A stretch of 64,000 nucleotides of DNA, from assembly GCA_021849075.1 (NCBI GenBank), contig JAJZTH010000004.1, forward strand, positions 1 through 64,000, given 5' to 3'. How positions within the stretch are numbered: position 1 is the stretch's first letter; each line of letters begins with the position of its first letter. The DNA is from Pseudomonadota bacterium. GTDB taxonomy: Bacteria > Pseudomonadota > Alphaproteobacteria > Sphingomonadales > Sphingomonadaceae. Positions 45,868-53,039 of the stretch are shown one piece after another. The translations under genes and the position numbers were made by a program. The notes under the pieces are model-generated. The model did no database searches and was not told the origin of the DNA. It saw nothing but the letters and a program-made list of their open reading frames with translations.

Positions 45868-47006
45868 GCGGTTTCCTTTTCGGGCGCGGTCAGCAGGCCG
45901 CGCGTCGCGAGATTAGTCATCAGGGCGGTGAGGCCGAAGGTCCATGGTGCCGCGTCCTTTGACGTCACGACCTTGTTCACCAGCTTGCCCAGGCGCGGGG
46001 TGGAGATGGCGACGACGTCGCCGACCTTGTGCGTAAAGCCACGGCCCGGATCGTCGCGATCCTGCACGGGGGCGAACAATGTGCCCAGGAACAGGGTGAA
46101 GCCGTCGGGATATTGATGCTCCGACAGGGTCTGGCGCACCAGTTCCAGCGGATCGCGGCTGATCTGGTTCATGCTGCTGACGCCTTCCAGGCGATAGCCT
46201 TCGGGGCCATCGATCGTCAGCCCGACTTCGGCATTGCGGACGTCATCGATGGTGAAGTCGGCATCGAACAGGCGGACGAGCGGGCCGAGCGAGCAGGAGG
46301 CATTATTATCCTTGGCCTTGCCCAGCAGCAGGGCGGAGCGCCCTTCGAAATCGCGCAGGTTGACGTCGTTGCCCAGCGTCGCGCCGATGGCGGTGCCGGC
46401 GGCATTCACCAGCAGCACGACTTCGGGTTCAGGATTGTTCCAGGTGGAATCGGACCGGATGCCGATCTCTGCGCCCAGACCCACGGTCGAAAGGACCGGC
46501 GATTTGGTGAAGACCTCCGCGTCAGGGCCGATCGCGACTTCCAGATATTGCGACCACAGGCCGTCCTCGATCAGGGCGGCTTTCAGCGCGGCGGCTTCCG
46601 GCGTGCCCGGCACGACGCTGCGAATGGAGCCGCCGACGCGCTCCTCCAGGCGGCCACGAATGTCGGCAGCGGCGCTGGCGTCGCCGCGCGCCCGTTCTTC
46701 GATCACCCGCTCCAGCGCGGACAGGGCAAAGGTCACGCCGCATGCCTTGACGCATTGCAGGTCGACCGGGCTGAGCAGGGGCAGGTCCAGCGTTTCGAGC
46801 GGGCCGAGCGCTTCACCGGCCGAAGCGGCCAGCGGCAGCTTCTCCACCAGTTGCGCGACCGTTGGCGCGATGCTGCTCATGTCATAGGCTATGCCGTCAG
46901 CGACCAAGATGGGGCTGGGACCGGCGGCGGTCTGCACGCGGCCAAGAAATGCGCCGCTGCGCCAGTCGGCAGGCAGGCAATCGAGCAGGGAGACTTCGCC
47001 CGGCAT
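45864..47006 (-). CDS. xylX: 2-keto-3-deoxy-D-xylonate dehydratase XylX (FAH family)
   Basis: A 380-residue protein with a C-terminal fumarylacetoacetate-hydrolase fold. Signature runs are GVTFALSALERVIEERARGD and the metal-site segment NNPEPEVVLLV; GNDVNLRDFEGRSALLLGKA also fits the Caulobacter XylX. The enzyme dehydrates 2-keto-3-deoxyxylonate to 2-oxoglutarate semialdehyde. AGGAG is 6 bases before the ATG at 47006 (3 before the ATG at 47009). A LacI-type operator overlaps its promoter. It is the first gene of the operon xylX, xylB, xylC, transporter, epimerase. Confidence 0.92.
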   Translation of the reverse strand: MPGEVSLLDCLPADWRSGAFLGRVQTAAGPSPILVADGIAYDMSSIAPTVAQLVEKLPLAASAGEALGPLETLDLPLLSPVDLQCVKACGVTFALSALERVIEERARGDASAAADIRGRLEERVGGSIRSVVPGTPEAAALKAALIEDGLWSQYLEVAIGPDAEVFTKSPVLSTVGLGAEIGIRSDSTWNNPEPEVVLLVNAAGTAIGATLGNDVNLRDFEGRSALLLGKAKDNNASCSLGPLVRLFDADFTIDDVRNAEVGLTIDGPEGYRLEGVSSMNQISRDPLELVRQTLSEHQYPDGFTLFLGTLFAPVQDRDDPGRGFTHKVGDVVAISTPRLGKLVNKVVTSKDAAPWTFGLTALMTNLATRGLLTAPEKETA

Positions 47007-47037
47007 CATCAACTCCTAAAAGAGACGGTTGTTAAAT

Positions 47038-47051
47038 TGATAGCGCTACCA
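47038..47051 (-). promoter_or_regulatory. LacI-type operator at the xylX promoter (site 1)
   Basis: Read on the minus strand it is TGGTAGCGCTATCA, a near-perfect palindrome with the central CG typical of LacI-family sites. On the plus strand it is identical to site 3 at 63,437. A TTGACT -35-like hexamer (minus 47,075-47,070) lies 18 bases upstream, so the operator covers the -10 position. It starts 32 bases before the xylX ATG. Confidence 0.75.
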
Positions 47052-47172
47052 ACATCGAACCGCGCGCGGAGTCAAGGGGTGTTGCGCAAAAGGCGCGTAA
47101 GCGAAAAGTCTTAGGGGTGGGACGAGTTGTCCCTTTCCCGTTGCAGGGCTTTGCGGCATAGAATGGCGCATC

Positions 47173-47391
47173 ATGAGCAAGCCTGAAGACAGCGCGCCGC
47201 CGGCCGGCGCAGACGCAACCGCTCCTGCAACCTCCGCTGCGGAAACGCCCGATACGACATCCGATCTGGCCCCGGATCTGGCCAGTGCCGCGCGTAAGTC
47301 GGCTGGCAAGGGCATCTGGATGGGCACGGCCGTCGGAATCGGATCGGCCGCGATCGTCGCCGCGTTGCTTTACGCCCGCAAGAAGGGGTGA
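47173..47391 (+). CDS. Small tail-anchored hypothetical protein
   Basis: A 72-residue protein: the first 38 residues are Ala/Pro/Thr/Asp-rich and disordered, followed by AARKSAGK and one C-terminal transmembrane helix (TAVGIGSAAIVAALLY), ending ARKKG. No strong ribosome binding site is seen. It is divergent from xylX. Function unknown. Confidence 0.6.
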   Translation: MSKPEDSAPPAGADATAPATSAAETPDTTSDLAPDLASAARKSAGKGIWMGTAVGIGSAAIVAALLYARKKG

Positions 47392-47434
47392 TCCGCTTCC
47401 CGCCAGGCGACTGGCGGGTTCATTCGGACTGGAC

Positions 47435-47471
47435 AAAAAAAGGGCGGCATGGCCTTCGCTCCATGCCGCCC
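47435..47471 (-). terminator. Terminator of the EF-hand gene
   Basis: GGGCGGCATGG and CCATGCCGCCC form an 11-bp stem. On the minus strand it is followed by seven T residues. It lies 70 bases past the EF-hand gene stop codon and may also stop the convergent small gene. Confidence 0.85.
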
Positions 47472-47542
47472 CCGGTGCGACCCGGCAGGCTCTTCTTTTA
47501 CCCCCGCCTTCGTGACAAGGGTCCGGGGGTGCGTTCGGCCTG

Positions 47543-47971
47543 TTAGCCTGCGCCACCGCTCAGATAGCTGATCAGTTCCGGCTTGCTGATGGTGACGCTT
47601 TTATCCTTGTCCGCCGTGGTGAAGGCGCCATTGGCCCAGGCCATGACCTGATCCTGCGGCAGTTGCGCGCCGGTCGCCTTCATTTCCTGCGTCTTGAGCG
47701 CCACCATCCAGCGGGAAAATTCCGACTGATCGAGCTGGCCGTCGCTATTGCCGTCATAGGCGGGAAACTCGCTGTCCACGATCGACGCGACGGCAGAGGT
47801 GGTGTTGGCGGGCGCGGGATTGGCCGGAGCCGGACTGGCAGGCGCGGGGCTGGCGGGCGCAGGTTCCGCCGGTGTGGCCGGCATTGCGCCCGGATCGGGC
47901 GTCGGCGTCTGTTGCGCCAAGGCCGGCGCTGCGATCAGCAAAGCGGTCGTGACCAAGAAAGAGCGGATCAT
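47543..47971 (-). CDS. Secreted EF-hand protein
   Basis: A 142-residue protein: Sec signal (cleaved after APALA), an Ala/Pro repeat linker (PAPASPAPASPAPANPAPAN), then two EF-hand loops. The loops are DGNSDGQLDQSEF and DKDKSVTISKPEL, both with acidic calcium ligands in place. It is periplasmic or secreted and probably binds Ca2+. Such proteins are common and uncharacterised in sphingomonads. The ATG at 47971 gives a clean signal peptide; the upstream in-frame extension is rejected. The 262 bases between it and purB hold no other visible gene. Confidence 0.85.
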   Translation of the reverse strand: MIRSFLVTTALLIAAPALAQQTPTPDPGAMPATPAEPAPASPAPASPAPANPAPANTTSAVASIVDSEFPAYDGNSDGQLDQSEFSRWMVALKTQEMKATGAQLPQDQVMAWANGAFTTADKDKSVTISKPELISYLSGGAG

Positions 47972-48233
47972 CGGAAACTCCTGAATGCGACTTTTGGCTT
48001 TTCCGCCTGTCGGTGCGGACGCCCTATATTCATTTGCGAACAATAGTTGATTCAGCCTATTGTTCCTTAATTTCTGTTCACCTTATGTCATTCGTCAGTA
48101 AATATCACTCGATTCATCCTTTTTTATCTTTTGTAACTGTTTTGTCGAGGCGATTGCCACGGCCATTTGCTAGCCGGGCATGGGGCTGCTAGGCGGCGCG
48201 GCAACATTCACCCTCCAGCCGCAGGATTCGCCC

Positions 48234-49550
48234 ATGGTCCCCCGCTATTCCCGTCCCGCAATGACCGCCCTTTGGGAGCCGGAAGCCCGTTTCAAAATCT
48301 GGTTCGAGATCGAAGCGCACGCGACCGAGAAGCTGGGGGAACTGGGCGTCGTGCCGCCGTCGGCCGCCAAGGCGCTGTGGGACTGGTGGGCGACCAACCC
48401 GTCGATCGACGTCGCCGCCATCGACGCGATCGAAGCCGTCACCAAGCATGACGTCATCGCCTTCCTGACCTGGGTTGCCGAGCAGGTGGGCGACGAAGCG
48501 CGCTTCATGCATCAGGGCATGACTTCGTCCGACGTTCTGGACACCTGCCTTGCCGTGCAGCTGGCCCGTGCATCCGACATATTGATCGAAGACCTGGACA
48601 AGCTGCTGGACGTCATTAAGCGCCGCGCCTTCGAGCATAAGCTGACGCCGACCATCGGCCGCAGCCATGGCATTCATGCCGAGCCGGTGACGTTCGGCCT
48701 GAAGATGGCCGAAGCCTATGCCGAATTTTCGCGCTGCAAGACCCGGCTGATCGCCGCGCGTGCGGAAATCGCCACCTGTGCCATTTCCGGCGCGGTCGGC
48801 ACGTTCGCTAATATCGATCCGCGCGTCGAAGAACATGTCGCGGACAAGCTGGGCCTCGCCATCGAACCGGTGTCGACGCAGGTCATCCCGCGCGATCGTC
48901 ATGCGATGTTCTTCGCGACGCTGGGCGTCATCGCTTCGTCCATCGAGCGTCTGGCCGTGGAAGTCCGCCATCTTCAGCGCACCGAAGTCCTGGAGGCAGA
49001 GGAATATTTCTCGCCGGGTCAGAAAGGCTCGTCGGCCATGCCGCACAAGCGCAACCCTGTGCTGACCGAAAACCTGACCGGCCTTGCCCGCATGGTGCGC
49101 AGCGCCACAATCCCGGCGATGGAAAATGTCGCCCTGTGGCATGAGCGCGACATCAGCCATTCGTCGGTCGAACGCTATATCGGTCCCGACGCCACCATCA
49201 CGCTCGACTTCGCGCTGGGCCGCCTGACCGGCGTGATCGACAAGCTGCTCGTCTATCCTGAGCGGATGATGAAGAATCTCGACAAGATGGGCGGCCTCGT
49301 TCATTCGCAGCGCGTATTGCTGGCCCTGACGCAGGCGGGCGTGAGCCGTGAAGACAGCTATCGCTATGTTCAGCGCAACGCGATGAAGGTCTGGGAATCG
49401 GACGGCCAGCTGTCGCTGCTGGAACTGCTCAAGGCCGACGAAGACGTCACCGCCGCGCTGCCCGCCGAACAGATCGAGGAAAAGTTCAACCTCGACTATC
49501 ATTTCAAGCAGGTCGACACGATCTTCGCCCGCGTTTTCGGCGAAGCGTAA
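48234..49550 (+). CDS. purB: Adenylosuccinate lyase
   Basis: A 438-residue fumarase-superfamily lyase with the signature SSAMPHKRNPVLTENLTG, and also MTSSDVLDTCLAVQLARAS and TIGRSHGIHAEPVTFG. It acts twice in purine synthesis. The ATG at 48234 (MVPRYSRPAMTALW) is the usual family start; the ATG at 48180 is an upstream in-frame extension. Convergent with lacI across a 16-bp perfect stem. Confidence 0.96.
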   Translation: MVPRYSRPAMTALWEPEARFKIWFEIEAHATEKLGELGVVPPSAAKALWDWWATNPSIDVAAIDAIEAVTKHDVIAFLTWVAEQVGDEARFMHQGMTSSDVLDTCLAVQLARASDILIEDLDKLLDVIKRRAFEHKLTPTIGRSHGIHAEPVTFGLKMAEAYAEFSRCKTRLIAARAEIATCAISGAVGTFANIDPRVEEHVADKLGLAIEPVSTQVIPRDRHAMFFATLGVIASSIERLAVEVRHLQRTEVLEAEEYFSPGQKGSSAMPHKRNPVLTENLTGLARMVRSATIPAMENVALWHERDISHSSVERYIGPDATITLDFALGRLTGVIDKLLVYPERMMKNLDKMGGLVHSQRVLLALTQAGVSREDSYRYVQRNAMKVWESDGQLSLLELLKADEDVTAALPAEQIEEKFNLDYHFKQVDTIFARVFGEA

Positions 49551-49558
49551 ATTCCACG

Positions 49559-49596
49559 CAAAGTCCGTTCGCTTCTGGTTAAGCGAACGGACTTTG
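49559..49596. terminator. 16-bp perfect stem between purB and lacI
   Basis: CAAAGTCCGTTCGCTT and AAGCGAACGGACTTTG flank a 6-base loop. The T run is short on both sides. It starts 9 bases after the purB stop and ends 5 bases before the lacI stop, so it probably serves as a bidirectional terminator. The arms share CCGTTCGC with the repeat at 19,210. Confidence 0.75.
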
Positions 49597-49600
49597 TTCG

Positions 49601-50674
49601 CTATCGTCCGCCCAATTTTGGCCGCATGCGGGGAGCCGCATCCGACTGTCGGCGGATCAGGGCGTGGTCGAGCACCAGATGCTCGGCCTCCGCACCGCCC
49701 GGGGCCTTGCGGCCCTTCAGCCGGCGCACCAGCACCTCCACCGCCGCGCGCGACATGGCGCTGATCGGTTGGCGAATGGTCGTCAGCTCAGGCCAGATCG
49801 TGGTCGCCAACGAACTGTCGTCGAAGCCGCAGACGGTGAGGTCGCCGGGCACATCCAGTCCGGTGCGATGGGCGATCGCCACCGTCGCAGCCGCCATATC
49901 GTCATTGCTGGCGAAGATCGCCGTCGGCGGATCGATCAGCGACAAGATATGCTCTGCTGCGTCCAGCCCGGATCGATAGGTGAAATAGCCCTGCGCGATC
50001 AGTTCGTCCTCGATGGCAAGGCCAGCCTCCTGCATCGCGGCGACATAGCCCTCAAACCGTCGCCCGCTGGCGGTCTGGTTGGGATTGCCCTTGATGAAGC
50101 CAATGCGGATATGGCCCAGCGCGATCAGGTGGCGCGTCATTTCATAGGCCGCCTGCCGGTCGTCGATCCGCACGGCGGACAGATCGTCAGGCGGCCGGCC
50201 GGTGGCCACGGCGACGGCGGGAATGTCGACGGCGGCCAGCGCCTCCACCATCTCCTCCAGATCGCAGAGCGGAGGCGGCAGCACCACGCCGTCGATCCGG
50301 CCGCGGCGCAGATGATCGACCACCGACTGGACCGATGTCTGCTCGTCCCATTTCTCTACGACCAGATCGACGCCGCTGCGGCTGGCCTGATCCAGGCTGC
50401 CGACCAGAAATTCGGACAGGTAGGAGGCTGACGGATTGCTGTAGAGCAGGCCGATCCGCATTTCATCGCCCCCCGCCAGCGTCCGGGCCGCTGCGCTGGG
50501 GGCGTAGTTGAGCGCGGCGATCGCCGCCTCCACCTTTTCCCGCGTCGCCGCCTTCACCACCTGTTCGCCATTGATGACGCGCGACACCGTCATGGGCGAC
50601 ACGCCGGCGTGGCGGGCGACGTCGTTGATGGTGGGGGCGTTGCGTTGGCGGCGGGAGGATCGTGCGTCGGTCAA
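49601..50674 (-). CDS. LacI-family transcriptional regulator (probable XylR-type repressor of the xylan/glucuronate regulon)
   Basis: A 357-residue LacI/GalR protein. The HTH is INDVARHAGVSPMTVSRVI (16-34), the hinge includes SAAARTLAGG, and the periplasmic-binding-protein-like ligand domain includes GIRIGFIKGN-like (here GHIRIGFIKGNPNQTASGRR) and FASNDDMAAA. The start is TTG at 50674 with AAGGG 6 bases upstream, as no ATG precedes the HTH. An imperfect copy of the operator lies 42 bases upstream, so autoregulation is likely. In Caulobacter a LacI-type XylR represses xylX. The inducer here may be xylose, a xylooligosaccharide or a glucuronate intermediate (inference). Confidence 0.88.
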   Translation of the reverse strand: MTDARSSRRQRNAPTINDVARHAGVSPMTVSRVINGEQVVKAATREKVEAAIAALNYAPSAAARTLAGGDEMRIGLLYSNPSASYLSEFLVGSLDQASRSGVDLVVEKWDEQTSVQSVVDHLRRGRIDGVVLPPPLCDLEEMVEALAAVDIPAVAVATGRPPDDLSAVRIDDRQAAYEMTRHLIALGHIRIGFIKGNPNQTASGRRFEGYVAAMQEAGLAIEDELIAQGYFTYRSGLDAAEHILSLIDPPTAIFASNDDMAAATVAIAHRTGLDVPGDLTVCGFDDSSLATTIWPELTTIRQPISAMSRAAVEVLVRRLKGRKAPGGAEAEHLVLDHALIRRQSDAAPRMRPKLGGR

Positions 50675-50715
50675 GAATGGCCCTTCTGGCGGAGCAACTG
50701 ATGTCGATGCCGAAA

Positions 50716-50729
50716 TGGTAGCGGCATCA
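50716..50729. promoter_or_regulatory. LacI-type operator upstream of lacI (site 4, imperfect)
   Basis: TGGTAGCGGCATCA matches the consensus T-G-R-T-A-N-C-G-N-T-A-Y-C-A except at the right half (GCATCA instead of NTAYCA). It sits in the 78-base gap between the GH67 stop and the lacI start, a natural place for autoregulation. Confidence 0.5.
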
Positions 50730-50752
50730 GTTGCCCGATGAGAAGCGAAAAA

Positions 50753-52897
50753 TCAGTTATGCCCCGGCGCATAGGGGAATTTGAGCGCCTTGTACCAATT
50801 GAGATCATGCGCCGGCGCGGCCGATCCAGCGGGCAGGGGGCGTTTCGACACCGACTGGAAATAGGCGATGCTGGCGTCTCGCCACCATTGGGCTTCGCGA
50901 TGCTGGATCGTCAGGAACGCTTCCGTCTCGGCAAAGCGATCAGCGTCGACATAAGGTTTGAGCGAGGCCCATGTCGTCTGCATGTCCGCGACATAGCGAA
51001 CGCCATTGTCATAATGGCGGACCAGTCCGTCCCACAGATTGTCGCCAGACTTCAGGCGATAATCCCAGGGCAGGTGATGGAACCAGAGCAATTCGCGCTC
51101 CGGCGTCGTCTTCGCGCTGGCCAGCAGCTTCGCGAGCGGCGGGGCATATTGGCCAACGGCGTCGCTGCCGCTCTTCGTCCGGTCAAAGCCGATGCCGTTG
51201 GCGTCAGCCTTGTGATAATAGACCGGGTTCCATTCGGGGCGGGCGAGGTCCGATACCCATGGCCCGGGACCATAATGATGGCCGGTGTCCATGACATGAG
51301 CGAGGCCCAGCGGCGTCATATAATCGACCGCCGCCTCGCGCGATCCCATCATCATCTTCACCACCGGTTGCACGACCTTCGCATCGGGAGAGAAGGTCAT
51401 CTCCGCCCATTCCTTCGCGATGGCGTCCGCCGACAGGCTGGTGTCCCAGGCGAGGCGACCGAAAGCATACCAGTCCGCCTGATTGAAGATCGATCCGCTC
51501 CAGTCGCGGTCGACGCCGATATTGGCGACGCCGGCAATGCCGGTCAGCTTGTGCCCCTCCAGCGATCCATCGATCACCTTCGCGACCGTCGATCCCTTGC
51601 CCTTGGCATAGGTGTCGGCGTCCAGCGTTTCTTCGAACAGCGGGCCAAGATAGGTAAGGTGCGTCGACTGGCCCAGATATTCCTTGGTGATCTGGAATTC
51701 CATCATCAGCGGCGTTTTCGGCATCGCGCCGAACAGGGGATGGAAAGGCTCGCGCGGCTGAAAATCGATCGCGCCATTTTTTACCTGCACGATGACATTG
51801 TCGGCGAACTTGCCGTCCAGCGGTTTGAAATCGCTATAAGCTTGTTTGGCGCGATCGTCGGGATTGTCGTGCGCGTAGACGAAGGCGCGCCACATCACGA
51901 TGCCGCCATGCGGCTTCACCGCGCTGGCAAGCATGTTCGCGCCATCGGCATGGGTGCGATTATAATCCTGCGGCCCCGGTTGCCCTTCGCTGTTCGCCTT
52001 CACCAGGAAGCCGCCAAAATCCGGGATCGCCTTGTAGATTTCGTCGGCCTTCGCCTTCCACCATGCGGCGACCTGCGGATCGAGTGGATCAGCGGTCTTC
52101 AAACCGTCCAGTTCCATCGGCGCGGTCCATTTGACCGATAGATAGACTTTGATGCCATAGGGGCGGAAGACGTCCGCCAGCGCCGCCGCCTTGGCGATAT
52201 AGGGCGCGGTCAGGCTGTCCGCCTTTGCATTCACATTGTTGAGGACGGTGCCGTTGATGCCGATCGAGGCATTGGCTCTGGCATAATCGGAATAGCGCGG
52301 CCCCTTCCAGTCGGGCAGCCGCCACCAGTCCCAGATAGACTGGCCGGCATAGCCGCGTTCGACCGTGCCATTGAGATTATCCCAATGGTTGAGCAGGCGC
52401 AGGCCGATCTTGGGCGCGCTGCGGATATCCAGATTGTCCAGGCTCTCGCCGCTCTGCGCCAGCCGCAGCCAGTGATAGGCGCCGTGGAGCAGACCGATAT
52501 CGCTGTTCGCGGCGATCAGCGTCACCGCCTTGCCATCGACCATGGTCGAACGAATCGCATAGCCTTCATCGCCAAGTCCATCGGTTTTCACTGGCAGGGC
52601 AAGGGAGGAGGCGGGCGTCGCCAGCAGCAACGCACCTTGCTGAACTGTTGCCGACAACGCCGGTTTCGCGCCGGTCATGCCCGCGATGCCGTGCTGTAAT
52701 TCCCGGGTTGCGATGGTCAGCGTCGGGCTGTTGCCGGTGGCGATAATGGCGGTCGCATGCGCCGAAATCCCGCTGCTGCGCGGGGCATCCGCCTGCGGAT
52801 AGCGCAACCACAGGTCATAACCGTCCTCGGCCTGCGCCACCGGTGTCAGGCTTGTGCCGGCCATGGCAATCATCCAGCAAAACAGGCGCGCTCTCAC
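50753..52897 (-). CDS. aguA: Exported alpha-glucuronidase, GH67
   Basis: A 714-residue GH67 enzyme with a Sec signal (cleavage after PVAQA). Catalytic candidates by spacing to characterised GH67 enzymes: E304 in VKANSEGQPGP as acid, D378 in KNGAIDFQPREP and E406 in FQITKEYLG as the base pair. It removes (4-O-methyl)glucuronate from the end of aldouronic acids made from glucuronoxylan, in the periplasm. The start is GTG at 52897 after GGGAGAGGG. It shares a divergent promoter region and operator with the GH3 gene, and is followed by lacI. Confidence 0.94.
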   Translation of the reverse strand: MRARLFCWMIAMAGTSLTPVAQAEDGYDLWLRYPQADAPRSSGISAHATAIIATGNSPTLTIATRELQHGIAGMTGAKPALSATVQQGALLLATPASSLALPVKTDGLGDEGYAIRSTMVDGKAVTLIAANSDIGLLHGAYHWLRLAQSGESLDNLDIRSAPKIGLRLLNHWDNLNGTVERGYAGQSIWDWWRLPDWKGPRYSDYARANASIGINGTVLNNVNAKADSLTAPYIAKAAALADVFRPYGIKVYLSVKWTAPMELDGLKTADPLDPQVAAWWKAKADEIYKAIPDFGGFLVKANSEGQPGPQDYNRTHADGANMLASAVKPHGGIVMWRAFVYAHDNPDDRAKQAYSDFKPLDGKFADNVIVQVKNGAIDFQPREPFHPLFGAMPKTPLMMEFQITKEYLGQSTHLTYLGPLFEETLDADTYAKGKGSTVAKVIDGSLEGHKLTGIAGVANIGVDRDWSGSIFNQADWYAFGRLAWDTSLSADAIAKEWAEMTFSPDAKVVQPVVKMMMGSREAAVDYMTPLGLAHVMDTGHHYGPGPWVSDLARPEWNPVYYHKADANGIGFDRTKSGSDAVGQYAPPLAKLLASAKTTPERELLWFHHLPWDYRLKSGDNLWDGLVRHYDNGVRYVADMQTTWASLKPYVDADRFAETEAFLTIQHREAQWWRDASIAYFQSVSKRPLPAGSAAPAHDLNWYKALKFPYAPGHN

Positions 52898-52970
52898 TCT
52901 TCCCTCTCCCTTGGGTCTCGATTGTCAAAGCCGGTTCGACGGGCATTGACAAGTGCGTTTGTCCGAGCAA

Positions 52971-52984
52971 TGGTAACGCTATCA
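52971..52984. promoter_or_regulatory. LacI-type operator in the GH67/GH3 divergent promoter (site 2)
   Basis: TGGTAACGCTATCA. TTGACA at 52,946-52,951 lies 19 bases upstream on the plus strand, nearly the same arrangement as at xylX (18 bases). One site could control both GH67 (minus) and the GH3-manD-exuT-uxaC-uxuB run (plus). Confidence 0.72.
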
Positions 52985-53039
52985 GTTCGATCGCGGCAAG
53001 CGGAAAGATCGCCGCGATATAAAAATGGAGAGGGGTTTC

